From assembly GCF_035046485.1 (NCBI RefSeq), contig NC_085138.1, positions 93,723,766-93,787,765 on the forward strand: DNA of 64,000 nt, written 5' to 3'. This DNA is from Aedes albopictus (Eukaryota; Arthropoda; Insecta; Diptera; Culicidae). Positions 43,911 to 55,900 of this stretch are shown piece by piece. Position numbers and translations under genes: made by a program. The notes under the pieces are model-generated. The model did not search any database. It saw nothing but the letters and a program-made list of their open reading frames with translations, and was not told the origin of the DNA. Each line of letters starts with the position of its first letter. The stretch's first letter is position 1.

Positions 43911-44084
43911 TTTTTTTATCTGTATTATCGATATTTTCAGCCCTAGGCTAGTTAACCTCGGGACCCACGCTTTACTTCCCTTCCCAAGGAACTCACATTT
44001 TGCGAGTGTGTCGGGAGTGGGATTCGATCCCAGATCCTCGGCGTGATAGTCAAGTGTTCTAACCATCACACCAGGTCCGCTCCT
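43911..44084 (-). mobile_element. tRNA-derived SINE, TSD CTTTTTAGCG
   Basis: The minus strand begins near GGAGCGGACCTGGTGTGATGG (A-box region), has a B box (GGGATCGAATCCCACTC near 44033-44017), a body with GGGTCCCGAGG and GCCTAGGGCT, and an A-rich tail (T-run 43911-43917). The 10-bp duplication CTTTTTAGCG lies at 43901-43910 and 44085-44094. A relative is at 54826-55002. Confidence 0.8.
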
Positions 44085-44339
44085 CTTTTTAGCGATAAAT
44101 GTCTACCTAGTAAATCCGTTTTGATTCGCACTGAGATCCGTATTGCTCGGAATTCTGAAATATCAAGATATTCTCCTCCAGTACCTTTCAACAGGTCTGA
44201 ACTGTTGTACAAAGTACTCCCAAGAGAACTGCCAGGTGATGAAAAATCATCTGATGATGTCATAAATCAACTCAATGTTTCAATTGGATTTCTTCCAGTT
44301 CAAGAATAATATGAGTTTAAGAACCCGTTTTTAATATCC

Positions 44340-44845
44340 TGCAAAGGATGTGCTTATGAGTGCTTGGGGAGTTCCAGGAGTAATCCGGGGGGGCTTCATG
44401 GTCGGTCCATAAGATTTCCGGTAGTTTACAAGGCTTTCCAAAGATTTCAGGGGGTTTCATGAGGTCTCAGGAAGCTTCATGAACGTTCCAGATTATTTTA
44501 GGGGGTTTCAGGTGTGTTCCAGGGAGTCTCAAGTGATTTCATTCTCACCTCTGTAACACTCCTGAAACCCCTTGGAACGCCTCTGAAACATCCTGAGACT
44601 CTCTTATACACTCCTAGAACGCCTCTGAAACCTCCCAAAAATCCTTTGGAACGTTCATGAAGCTTCCTGAGACCTCATGAAACCCCCTAAAATCCCTGGA
44701 AAGCCTTTTAAACTATAGAAACCATAGAATTGCAGAGGCGTTCCAATGGTATTTCAGGGTGTTTCAAGAGCATTCCAGAGATGATCCAGAGAGTACCAGA
44801 AGGTTTCAGGTGCGCTCCATGGTGTATCAGAGGCGTTCCAAGGGC
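44340..44845. repeat. 10-bp-period repeat with 60-bp inverted repeat
   Basis: TTTCAGGGG-type units occur every 10 bp or so. A near-identical inverted pair, 44430-44491 and 44648-44707, contains GGTTTCATGAGGTCTCAGG and its complement and would form a hairpin with a loop of about 155 bp. The same unit type occurs at 37.3 and 42.1 kb. Confidence 0.6.
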
Positions 44846-44849
44846 TTTT

Positions 44850-46180
44850 TTTTTTATTCGTGAATTTTAACTTAAGGCGAAACTAGAATTTCATATTTTG
44901 CTTTTTGGATTTTTTTTTATTAAATAACGAAATAATATTTTCAAAATTGGTTTTTATACACATTTCCGAGAACTCCGAATTCCAAGAGAAACTTTAAGAG
45001 GAATTCCGTGACAACATATGACAATTACTTGAGAGTAACTTCAGTTAGGATTCTGCAGGAACCCCATGAAAAACTGGTTGGAGAATTACAAAAAGAGTTG
45101 TTAGAATTTTGGAAAACTGCCGGTAAGCACGCCAAGAATTCAAAGTCTCCATCCTTTGCCGCATGAGGGGTAATGTTTTATCTAAAACCCGTATGGTGTT
45201 TCACAACAGTACATTTTCATTTCACTGAAATCCATGCTTGATCAATGATCATCCATCATCGTTTTTACATTGATTCATTTGAAATAAATCCAATCTAACC
45301 ATGTCGTATGTCGTAGCTCTTGACTATAAAAAATGCCATCAAAATCGAACTTACTAAATGTGATGCCATAAGTTTCCCCAAAATGCCATCCTGATCAATA
45401 TACATATAAATACTCATGTCATGCACACAGAAAATTCATACCACATAACAAAAACGGCCACTGGAGAGGGCTTACTCGATTTAAAAACTACCGCCGCCCA
45501 AACTAAACCTAAATCCACCGCCACCGTGGTGGCAGCTACGCACCACACCGCGGGTGGACACTACACAGACTGAGAAAAAAAAATCATAAAATAAATTTTC
45601 ATAAACCATCGAACCATAATCGTCATGCATCATCATCATCATTCTGATCCCGCGTCAACGTCTATCCACCTTCCTTCTCCTCTGCCTGGTGGTCCTAGTG
45701 GAGCAACGTCATCATTCCGGTGGTGGTGGTAGTGGTAGCGTCGAGTTTCGATTAGAAACTAAATGGTTTTCCGCTAAAAAAAAACCTGTGCCAAAACCAA
45801 AGCCGTACTCACTCACATTTGGGTAGGCCGCGCCACGCCGCGTAGCGGTGACACCAAATCCTGCGAGCTGCGATTCGGGCTGTGAGAGGGAGTCGACCGG
45901 GGAAAAGCCCCAGCCAAAAGCTGTATAAAAGTATAAAACTAAACTGCTTTCATAAACATAAATATTTCGGTTGGAGGTGACTTTTCCCCCATGCTGTTCG
46001 ATTTTTGTGCCTACGATTTAAGCGAGGCATATGGACTGATTCGGGATTTACTTTTCTTGCCAAGGTTGTGGAATTTGAAACGTGTTGAGTTTTCGGACAG
46101 TCGAATGACGACGATTTTTCGGTAGAAAAAGAGATGGAATTTCTAGAAACACATGGTGCTAGCGTGTAGTACAGGGGATA
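44850..46180. other. No gene recognised; possible promoter near 45.92 kb
   Basis: 45470-45915 is distinctly GC-richer than its surroundings (for example CCACCGCCACCGTGGTGGC near 45517) and ends at a TATA-like CTGTATAAAAGTATAAAAC (about 45920). This could be a host promoter firing to the right, but no downstream coding frame is visible. Confidence 0.3.
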
Positions 46181-46215
46181 GACAAAATGATCGGGACAGG
46201 CAAAAATTTTACTTT
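46171..46215 (+). mobile_element. Single Tc1/mariner-type end fragment
   Basis: TACAGGGGATAGACAAAATG followed by ATCGGGACAGGC looks like a mosquito Tc1/mariner terminal repeat next to TA. I saw no inverted partner, so it is probably a truncated remnant. Confidence 0.35.
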
Positions 46216-46538
46216 TCAAAATATGTTCATTTTGCTGAAACTTATCGAAAAGTGCATCGAATATTCTCAAATTTTCACTGTAAGTTCATCAACTAGTTGT
46301 GTATTAGTGGTCTTAATTTGGAAAAGGTGGAGCTATTCTCCATGAAGTTATGAAGATTCTTGAAAAAGGTATAATTATCCAATAGCCAACTTTGAGTATA
46401 CCTCCTGCTCAAATATTTATTTATTTACTGATCTCTTCAAGTGCTGAGGACAAGAATTATTTGGTTGCTAGAAAAAAAAAACTCATAAGAATTACAAAAA
46501 AAAAATCAATTTTTTAAATTACTTATTTAACTAATTAA

Positions 46539-49379
46539 CTAACTAAAATGCTCAATACACGCCCTTTTAAACCCGCCTGCTGAAACAATCGATTGAATTC
46601 CAGAAGGTAAATCATTCCAGAAATGTACACCTCTTACAAAAAATGAGCTCCCATATTGTGATGTTCTATATCGGGGTATTTGAAACTTTCTGCCACGCTG
46701 ACTTCTGAAAGGGACTAATTTGGAAAATAAATAAGGCGGGGCATTGGGTTTCAAAATGCTATGGAGAAGAACAGTGCTTCTCAATTTAATAAAACTATCG
46801 AATTTACAATCAATCAAGAAATGCTGTAAATGAGTCACGCTAAAATATCTGTTGAGATTAAAAATAAACCGGACACAACAATTTAATGCCACTTTGAAGC
46901 GGTTTATAATGTAAGCTGAAGCTTGTGGTAAAACAAAATCACAGAACAAAAAGTGTGGGTAGATTAGTGTTTTGAAGATCATCAATTTGGTTTGGACATT
47001 AAGACATGCTGCTTTCATTCTTAGAGTTCGAAGAGATGCATATACTTTCCCGCATTGTTTCAGTAAGAATGAATCCCATTCAAAATTATTCTGAATGGTG
47101 ATTCCTAAGCTAAGGACTTCATTCGAGAACTCTATTTTACGGCCATTCAAAATAATGTTTGGTTGATTGATGTTTCTACTACGTGTTATTAAAATGGCCT
47201 GAGTTTTGCTTGTATTTAGGATCAGAGAGTTTTCTTTGGCCCAACCGGCTACATCTGCAAGGCATTTATTTATAAGATTTTCAATTTAAAGCTGTTCTAA
47301 GTTAGAGCAATCGAAGAAGATTTGCACATCATCGGCAAATAGATGGACTACACAATTGCTCAATTTTGAAGGTAAATCATTTATATAAAGCGAGAAAAGA
47401 AGTGGGCCTAACACAGACCCTTGGGGGACTCCTGAAGTGATGGGAAGCATTGATGAAAAACTATCATTACAAAAACACTTTGAAATCTATTTGTCAAATA
47501 AGATCGTATCAAACGAACTGCGTTCCTGGAAAACCCGAACTGTCGTTCTAGCTTTCGGCACAAATTAGCGTGACTAATTGTGTCGAACGCCTTCGAAAAA
47601 TCTAAAAGGATCATGATAACATTACCGCCTCTGTCAAGAACTACTCCAATGTCATCACAAATACTGAGCATAGCAGTTTTAATGCTATGCCCCTGGCGGT
47701 ATCCAGATTGATAGGAAGAAAGCAAATTATGTCTTGTGATGAAGTTATTAATTTGATTTTTTGCAACCCGCTCAAATGCTTTAGATAGCGCACTTAGGAT
47801 GCTTATTGGTCTAAGATTTTCAATAGAGGATATCGCCTTTTTTTTCTCAATAGGGATAATTTTAGAAACTTTCCACATACTAGGGTATATACTTGATTTA
47901 AGGATTTGATTGAATAAGTGTTTCAGCGGTTTGATTAGCAGTGGAAGAATCAATTTAACGAATTTTATAGGAATATTGTCCAATCCTACAGCAATTGATT
48001 TTATGTTGTATATAGCGTTGATAATATGGTACTCTTCAACCTCATTGAACTCGAATGTTGGATGAATAATGTCACTTTCAGTCATGTTACTTATCTCGCT
48101 AGTTTGGGAAAAAATACTGCCAAAATGTGCATTAATCTGATCTGGAGTGAAATGCGAAGCTTATCGGTTTCTTTTTTAGTCCAATCTTATCAAATTTTTT
48201 CCAGAGTTCCCTCGAAGACATGTTGTTTGTGAATAAGCTACGAAAGTGAGTCTCTTTCGCCTTAGTAATAATATTCGTTACCTTATTTCGAAGCCTTCTG
48301 TAACATTCGTGATCCCCCTCATCTTGACTGCTTTTCCATTTACGAAACGCGAGATCCCGATTTATTATTTCTTTCGAAATGTTTGAATCAAACCAAGCAT
48401 TAAATCTACTTCGCTTGTGAAAAGTTTTTAATGGCACACAAGAATCATGCAAATTCTGGACATGCATTGCAAGAAACTCAACTAATGAATCAGGGTTATC
48501 CATTTCATAAAAGTTGTTCCAACCAATCGTATTATATAATGCTATTACACTTCCTGGATCCATTTGATTGTAATCGCGATAGCTGACTGACTTTGGTGAA
48601 AAACTGTAATCCATATCGTACGATGCAAAAATCAAGTCATGATTGGACAAAAAGGGAACACTCACTTGGTTGAATTTCAATATTTTACTACGGCAGTTCG
48701 TTATCATTAGATCAATTTGAGACGCACCAGTTCTGTGAAAATGAGTGGGTTCACTTCCAATACACTCTAATGATAAGCTGTTTAAAGCCCTTTTGAACCG
48801 CTTGCATCTATCTGCATCAATTTCCATCATATTAGTATTGAAATCTCCCATCAACAGAATGTTATCATATTGATTTTTAATGCATGATAGTTTTTCATTC
48901 AAAACGGTACAAGAGTCTACCTGTGGAGGATTATAGAAAAATCCTAGAAGAATTCTCTCTTCGCCGAGTTTTATCTCTAATAGAATATATTCTGTTTGTG
49001 GACTGTCACATACACTAGCAGACATTTCTATGATTTTGAACTTTAAATCTTTCTTCAAATAAACAAGAACACCACCACCTAATCTACCAACACGATCATT
49101 CCTCAATATAATGTAATTTTCAATTGATATCACGTCATTTGGAACTGATTCATTAAGCCATGACTCACATACACACATTACATCTACCCTCGAAACCATT
49201 GCAATATTACGCAGTTCGTCCAATTTTGTCATTTTTCTGACGCATATACTTTGACCATTCATGCAGCAAGCAGAAAGCTTTCCATTAACCAATGCAGATT
49301 TCATCACAATACCAGGAATACTCAAATTTGAAGAGGTATTGGTACTGGATGCACTAGCCATTATCTTTAATAGTTGCAA
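46539..49379 (-). pseudogene. LINE ORF2: endonuclease and RT, lightly damaged
   Basis: The first frame (49379-48132) carries the endonuclease: VMCVCESWLNE, LMGDFNTNM (near 48855) and SNHDLIFASYD (near 48640, SDH-like with Asn). A frameshift near 48140-48130 leads to the second frame (48085-47408). This has RT IEKKKAISSIENLRPISIL, YRQGHSIKTAM and motif A LLDFSKAFDTISH (near 47595). A second shift near 47440 leads to [16 protein letters not shown] and a FADDVQIFF box (near 47330). One in-frame TAA lies near 47286. The last part is open to 46539. Two frameshifts and one stop are all I see, so decay is recent. Confidence 0.75.
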
Positions 49380-49707
49380 CAGCGACTATTAAAAGGGGGT
49401 GTCGAGAGAGCATTTTAAAACTACACACAATACTAAACGTTTTCATTGAAATTTACAGTTCTGTACGAACAATCTTTAATTTTATACAACAAAGAACAAA
49501 TTAACGTAAAAGTCATAATATCAACCAGTATTCCTTCAGCACATACGAATTAAAATTTATGATGAAACAACAGCAACCCAATCAGCAACAACAGCAACAG
49601 CGACGTTCAGCAGCACAGCAACAGGCACCAGCATGACTTTCAGGATGGAATCATGGGATATTAAGGAAGGAAGGAAAGGATAAAAAGAGAAACTGTGAAG
49701 GAAAGGT

Positions 49708-50472
49708 TCAATTGCGTTGACCGATGCAAAGCAAATCCTCCTCTGACTTGATGACATGGTCCTGATCCGAGTTGGGAAGTCTGACATGTACCATTCCCCC
49801 ACGGCAATAAACGCTGGAGAGCATACCCTGCCGCTTCAGTTCTACGGCTTTGGACTTCAGCTTCCTCGCGGATGGTGTCAGATTTTCATTGATGAAAACC
49901 CTGTTTTCTGACTTGAATCCGATTTGAGCCAATGTTAATGATCTGGATCGCAAATACTTGACAAAGAAATCGTTTCGTTGATTTGTGATAGCAAACTGCA
50001 CAAGGATGAAACAATTCGCGCCCTCTCGTAGTGGTGATCTAGAAAGACGACGTAGAGCTACCATAGGTACTGTAGAGTCAGCATATCCCAGAACTTTGCA
50101 CCATATCTTGAAGTACTGCAGCAGATTTTCATTCATGACGAACGGTACGTTGCTAATGATCAAATCATTGCACAGAGCCGATCTCGCTATAGCATCGGTG
50201 TTATCGTCTACATTCGTCTTCACTTTTACCAGTTTGATGTTTACTTCAGCCAAATCGCCACGTATACCATCCAATCCTTTGTTGATCTCCTCTCGTAGCT
50301 CATTTCCAAGTCTGTGTATTTGCTCTTGCATTGCTTTCCCTTGTGTGGCTATCAAGCCCGCCAGCTCATTGTTTGACACATCTTTACTTGTGTCATTCTT
50401 CGCCATCCCGCCTGTTTTGCTGCGAAGGCTCACTTGACTCATCGACCGACGTTTTGCTAGCAACGTGTGCAA
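49708..50472 (-). CDS. LINE ORF1: coiled-coil nucleic-acid-binding protein
   Basis: 254 residues with no CCHC knuckles. Residues about 30-95 form a heptad-rich coiled coil (KAMQEQIHRLGNELREEINK and following), useful for trimerisation. Residues about 100-185 look like an RRM-type fold (NDLIISNVPFV). The C-terminus has INENLTPSARKL and a basic KSKAVELKRQG segment, features shared by many insect LINE ORF1 proteins. It presumably packages the LINE RNA. The frame is intact. The first ATG is at 50472; a second Met ten residues on (MSQVS) is an alternative start. Confidence 0.7.
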   Translation of the reverse strand: MHTLLAKRRSMSQVSLRSKTGGMAKNDTSKDVSNNELAGLIATQGKAMQEQIHRLGNELREEINKGLDGIRGDLAEVNIKLVKVKTNVDDNTDAIARSALCNDLIISNVPFVMNENLLQYFKIWCKVLGYADSTVPMVALRRLSRSPLREGANCFILVQFAITNQRNDFFVKYLRSRSLTLAQIGFKSENRVFINENLTPSARKLKSKAVELKRQGMLSSVYCRGGMVHVRLPNSDQDHVIKSEEDLLCIGQRN

Positions 50473-50984
50473 ATTCAGGCAACACTGCTTAATAGAAATT
50501 GGAATATCGGCAAATAATTTAAGGTTTTATTCCGACGACGCAACCTATGTTTCCGTGGATAACGACGTCACTTATGCCTCTCAGCAATATCTTCACGACG
50601 GCGGTTGATTTTAGCGGTAATTCAGCACATAACAACGTTAATTTTTGTTCAAATGCGCGCTAGCAATGCAACCACTTCATTCTTACCACTGTTGCCAGAA
50701 TGACTCTATGAACGAGACTCGTTAAATAAAACACAAATGGTTACTCTTCAAAATTTATTTTATCTCTTTCAAAATAATCTCATTCGGAAGCGATACACAT
50801 ATGTTAACTTTTCATTCCATTCCTAATACCACTTTTCAAACACCTCTTTTGGTATCACATTGCGCTCTTTCTTCGAATTCTCTTATATGACTTCAACCAT
50901 CTGAACAAGTTTACCCCGAAATGGCAACTTGAGTTTGGGAATGGGGCCAAAGTCACATAATGCCACATCAGGTTCCTTTCGATA

Positions 50985-52790
50985 TTCTTACAGATACTTC
51001 TGCAAGGATGCATTAAAGAACTCCTTTAGGAATTTGCCCATAGCTTCTTGCAGTGATTACATCGTGGATTTCTCCAAGAATTCCAGCAGAGGTTTCAGTA
51101 GGCATTCCTCTGGGAATTTCTCATGAGGTATCTCTTGAGGTTCTTCCAGGGATTGTTCCAGTGATTTTTTTAGAAATCCCTCTGGAATTTCACCAGTGAT
51201 ACTTTGAGGTCATATTCACTTCAGGGATTCAAGAATACCGCTGGGGATTGCTCCAATAACTCCATCAGGCATCATTCAAAGTATTTCTGTATGGGATTTC
51301 TACAAAAATTCTTGCAGGAATTCGTTTAGAACTCTCTCCTGGGATTTCCTAAGAAATTCCTCATGGGATTGCTTCCGGAATCCCTCCTGGGGTTTCTTCT
51401 AGGTATTCCTCCACGATTTGCTCCAGGAACTCCTCCAAGAGTTCTCTCAGCAGTTCCTACAAAGATAAACTCGGAAATTTCTTCTGATATTCTTTCAGAA
51501 ACAGTTCCAAGATTTATTTTAAAAAAAATCCTCCAAACTTTCCTCTAGAAACTCTTCTTGGGATTCCTTCAGCAATTCTTTCAAAAACTCCTCCAGGAAT
51601 TTGTCCAAAAAATATTTAGGAATTGCTCCTGAGGTTTCTCCAGAAAATTCTCCAGGGTTTAATTTCAGAAGCTGCTACATTCCTCTAGGAATTTCTCCAG
51701 GAAACCCTTTAGGGATTCCGTCAAATACATTCCAAGAGTTTATCTGGGGTATCCTTCAGACATTTTAGCAGGAATTCCTCCAGGCATTCTAATAGGAATT
51801 CTTCCAGGAATTCTTCCAGGCATTTCTCTAGAAATTCCCTCGGGGATTTCTCTGGAAGTTCCCACAGGGATTCTTCCAGGAATTCATCTAGAGATTCCTC
51901 CAGAAATTCTTCCAGAAAAGATTCTTCCAGCATTTCTCCAGGAATTCCTCCAGGCATTTTATCAGGAATTCCTACAGGCATTCCTCAGGGAATTCTTCCA
52001 GGAATTTCTCCAGGAAACCCTCCATGAAGTCCTTCAAAAATTCTCCAGAAACTCGTCCGGGGACTCCTCTTATTACAGAAATTTATCAAAGCATTCCTTC
52101 AGGAATATCTCCTAGAATCTTCCAGGTATTTCTATAAAAATTCCTCCATCAATTCCATCAGGTATTTCATCCAAGAATTCCTCCAGGGACTCCTCCACGA
52201 ATTCCTCCAAAAATTCCTCCAGAAATTCCCAAGAAATGCCTCCAGGAATTCTTAAGGGATTTTCTTGAGAAATTCTGTAGGGATTCCTCGCGGCATTCCT
52301 CTAGAAATGCTTCCAGGAATTTCTCCAGAAATTCCTCTAGGAATATCTCCAGGAAGTCTTTTAAAATTTGTCTAAGGATTCCTTCAGAAATTTCCTCGAG
52401 AATGCCTCGAAAGTTCCTCCCACGATTGTTTTAGGACTTATCCTAGCATCTCTTCAGGCATTCCATAAAAGATTTCCTTCCGAAATTTTTCACCAGATTT
52501 CATCAAGGAATATCACCAGAAATTTCTTTAGGATTTCATCCAAGAAGTTGTCTAGAAAGTTCCTTCGAAAATCTCTCCAGCAGTTTCTTCAAGAATTTAT
52601 TCAGAGGTTCCGCCAGGAATTCTGGCAATAACTCCTCGAGGGATTGTTTCAGACATTTCTCCAGGGGATCGATCAGGAATTCATCCAGAGACTCTTTCGA
52701 AATTCTCCAAGGGATTCCTCCTAGAGCTTCCAGGTAGTCTACTAGAATTTTTTTCATGAATTCCTCCAGAAATTTTACAACTGGGATGCC
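50985..52790. repeat. 12-bp minisatellite, best preserved tract
   Basis: The unit is AGG AATTCCTCC with many point variants. At 51760-52020 at least fifteen consecutive units can be counted at a strict 12-bp step, with occasional indels. Because the unit is four codons with no stops in several frames, open frames of up to about 87 codons appear on both strands (reading for example IPPG or EFLEE repeats). I consider these products of the repeat. Confidence 0.75.
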
Positions 52791-53039
52791 AGAGGTGAAA
52801 ACATGTGTACAATATGGTAGTAATGAACCAATTATTATAAAATTGGCATGAAATCAATGATTGAGCTCAACTAGCGATTTATATTAGAGCCTTAGAAATT
52901 CTAGAAAATTTCAGTTAATTTCTATATTTTATCAGCAATTTACCCAATTTAAACCTTATTGTTCTCCTTGCACCGACTTTTCAAACCCTATAAGTAGAAT
53001 CATGTTCAAAACAGCCTCTTCGATTGAGTGAGTGTTTTT

Positions 53040-53750
53040 GTACCTTTAAATTCCACCCTCTACATTTCTTAAAGGCTTTTACAAAATTCTGTTATCGAGA
53101 TAATTTTCAGAAATTCCGCCAATGGTTACGAGAGAAATTTCAGAATTCGTACAACAACATCTCCATAGATTCTTTCCTTAAAAATTCCTTGAAAGATTCT
53201 TCATCAGTGGATTTTTTAGAAATTTCTCGCAGATTTGATCAAAGAATTTCAACGGCAATTTCTCCAAAGATTTGCTTTAAGCGTTCTGCCGTTTCAATAA
53301 TTGCTCGTGAAATTTCATCCAAATGTAACTTTGAACAGCTGTATCCTGAAGTTCTACAAAAATTACCCCGAGGAATGGTCCGAGAGTTTCCAAGAAGTTA
53401 ACTTAACACGTTCCTTCAAGGAGTCGAGCAGAAAAATCATGAAAGAATTCTTCAAATATTTTTTTCAGAAATTCTACCGACGGTTCTTAAAAAAAAATCT
53501 CCCAAAAGCTCACTAAATATTTGTCCAAGGATTTCTCTCAAACTCTGGTGATGTTTTCCCCAAAACTATTCATACATTTCTCCGTAGAATCCTCCAGAAA
53601 TGTTACGTCTTTCAGATTGTTTTGCGGGGATTTTTGTGGTGTTTCAGCGAGGGCTCCTCATAGGACACGCCCAGAAATATCTCCAAGGATTCTTCTAAGA
53701 TCCGGAGCAGAAGAAAATAACAAGTGAATAACATATGAAGGTATTTATCT
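53040..53750. repeat. Diverged 12-bp minisatellite tract
   Basis: The same unit type as 50985-52790 but more diverged and interrupted. A plus frame at 53024-53401 (125 codons) is open by composition only. 52791-53039 and 53751-54059 between and after the tracts hold nothing I recognise. Confidence 0.5.
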
Positions 53751-54059
53751 TAAATACTACCATACCTTGATATGCCCTTCATTAGGTGGTAATAAGAGGC
53801 AAAATAACGAAAATGAATTCGAAAGTTTTGTATAAATAACACCTAGAAAATAACAAGTCTTGATATTGCAATAATGAATGCATACACACCAAAAAATTCT
53901 GAAATTTACATGAGACGGAATCATTAAAAAACGTTAATATTTTCAAGACTGAATCACGAATTGGGCACAATTTTACGCGCATCATGTAAGTAGGTTGGAT
54001 GTCAACAAATCCATTTCACCAGAAACGTAGAACCAGTATGACATTCATCAGCCTCCTTC

Positions 54060-54140
54060 TAACTCGGTGAAACAGCCAAGAGGTAAGTGATGTACTTTAC
54101 AACCAGCCGATCTGAGTTCGAATCCATGCGTGCCAAATTA
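54060..54140 (+). mobile_element. tRNA-like SINE head
   Basis: GAAACAGCCAAGAGGTAAGT resembles an A box, and GAGTTCGAATCC (about 54114-54125) is a good B box 45 bases on. The acceptor stem does not pair. 3' limit unknown. Confidence 0.45.
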
Positions 54141-54144
54141 ATAC

Positions 54145-54650
54145 TTTTGTATCTATGGTTTTTCTGTCGAATCAGTTCTAGCGATTGGTAGACTCCAAGA
54201 TAAATAAGTTTTATTTTGTGGTGTCCTCGAAGATGGTAATTCACATGTTTTGACCTTTAAATTTGTGTCTTTGAAGATGCTCGTATATGTCAGGTTTAGG
54301 ACACCTAAAATTACATGATTTTTTCTAGGTGTGTACTTAAAACTTCAAGCGCTGTATTTGTTATTCCAAAGTCATTGAATAACAAACTAATAACATTTCT
54401 TGTAATTAAATGTTTTATTTGTTCGATGACTCCATGATGTAATAGCAAATCTTGTTCTTCTGTTTTTTTTTCACTGCTAAACCATCAAATACTACATCAA
54501 TACCTACCAAACTCTGCTCAAATACCTCCAACTGTTATTGTGATGTTCTCATAACATTTCGTAGAATAACGCAGCAATAACATTTTTAGGTATTAGAGCA
54601 CATGTTGCTCTTCGCATGGTATTTGTAAAGTATGCCCTTCTGCTCGAGAT
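54145..54650. other. No gene recognised
   Basis: AT-rich, with no inverted repeats or frames of note. 54650-54780 again shows a few 12-bp-type repeat units. Confidence 0.35.
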
Positions 54651-54825
54651 TCACTCCACGAATTCCTCTGCAGATTCCTTCAGTAATTATATAAAGAATT
54701 CCTCTAGAAGCTCAATGAAGGACATAAACTGATAAATTTCTCTGAGGATTCTCCCCAAGATCCCTCTAAAATATTCTTCAGAAGATATACTTGTGGACGT
54801 GAGATAATACCGTCAGAAATCCAAA

Positions 54826-55002
54826 TTTTTTTTTTCTGTATTAACGAGATTTTTAGCCCTAGGCTAGTTCATCTCGGGACCCACGCTTTACTTCCCTTCC
54901 GAAGGAAGAACTCACATTTTGCGAGTTTGTCGGGAGTGGGATTCGATCCCAGGTCCTCGGCGTGATAGTCAAGTGTTCTAACCATCACACCAGGTCCGCT
55001 CC
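54826..55002 (-). mobile_element. tRNA-derived SINE, second copy of 43.9-kb family
   Basis: Very similar to 43911-44084: B box GGGATCGAATCCCACTCC, body GGGTCCCGAG and GCCTAGGGCTAAAAATC, and a 3' end TTAATACAGA followed by ten A on the minus strand. Its 5' end (GGAGCGGACC) directly abuts the 3' end of another SINE-like unit. Confidence 0.75.
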
Positions 55003-55154
55003 ACAGGGTCCATTTGAGCCATGGGCTCAGAAGAGGGTCAGTGTCAGCTGCTCTCAGGGGAAAGAGCATCTGACGAAAGTGCCGTGGCTGGGATTGAACC
55101 CAAGACCATCTGATTATGAAGCAAGCGTGTGACCGATTGTACCACGGGCCCCGT
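55003..55154 (-). mobile_element. Second tRNA-like SINE unit, head-to-tail with the first
   Basis: The minus strand begins GGGGCCCGTGGTACAATCGG (A-box region) and has the B box GGGTTCAATCCCAGCC, then about 75 bp ending GGACCCTGTGGAGC. No A-tail separates it from the next SINE, so the two may be one composite element. Confidence 0.6.
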
Positions 55155-55890
55155 CTAAAATTCTTTCTTGTTTCCTTTGAAACTTTCTTTGAAAAATACT
55201 TTGGTAATTACATTGAAAATTTCTGCGACACTCTTTCCAACAAACTTCATGGCCAATTCCTACGAGAGTTGTTTGAGCAATTCTTTCGGCATTTTCTTCG
55301 AAACTGGTTCGAAAAATGTCCCCAAAAATTTTTCTGGTAATGTCCTTGGAATAATCTTTGGCAAAATTTCTTCGATAATTCGTTTGTAAATGTTTTCGGC
55401 ATTTTGAAAGTAACGTAGCCATTCCTGTTGGATTATAACTATAAAATAATTATTTTTGGGGCTTTCCTGGGCAACTTTTTTGGAAGCAACTTCGGTAATT
55501 CCTATGATTGTCAAATTAAAATTTCATTTGTCAACTCATTCGGGAACTTTTTCGGCAATTATTTTAGGAATTGATTTAGATTACAATTTTTGAAAACACC
55601 TGCGGAATTCATGCTGGAAATGCTTTAGGCAATTGCCGTAGAAATGTATCAGGGAACTCTTACCAGATGTTTTTTTATTATTTCAGCAATTTCTTTGGGA
55701 GTCTCGGCAAATAGTTTGATAACTTTCTCGATAGTTGTTTTCGAAAATCATTAATTTTGAGAATTTCTCTAGTAGTTTCTTTAGTAGGTCCTATCAGAAT
55801 TCCGTCTATTACTACTTGAAAATTTCCAATAGCTATTCTCTTGCGGGTTGAAAAATTTGCAAATAATAACGAAGGAATGTTTGAAGAAAA
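55155..55890. repeat. T-rich diverged minisatellite (TTTGGCAATTC type)
   Basis: Units resembling TTCGGCAATTTCTTTGG and GAAATTTC recur irregularly, like those at 6.0-6.9 kb and in inverse orientation after 56690. Frames of 70-100 codons here reflect composition. Confidence 0.5.
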
Positions 55891-55900
55891 TCTCGGAGTA

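Larger units (their letters stand above)
46419..50690 (-). mobile_element. CR1/Jockey-supergroup LINE, nearly complete
   Basis: The minus-strand element has a leader (about 50690-50473), ORF1, a roughly 330-bp gap, ORF2 with endonuclease and RT, and a 3' end reading AGATCAGTAAATAAATAAAT instead of poly(A). An AAAT-type 3' end and an ORF1 with coiled coil and no zinc knuckle fit CR1-related clades (for example Daphne or CR1) more than Jockey proper. I cannot settle which. I could not fix a target duplication. Confidence 0.7.

Noticed and set aside
51363..52757. Several 60-87 codon ORFs in the minisatellite (IPPG-like, EFLEE-like)
   Set aside because: Open frames on both strands follow from the 12-bp unit; the peptides are low-complexity and mutually unrelated to any gene.
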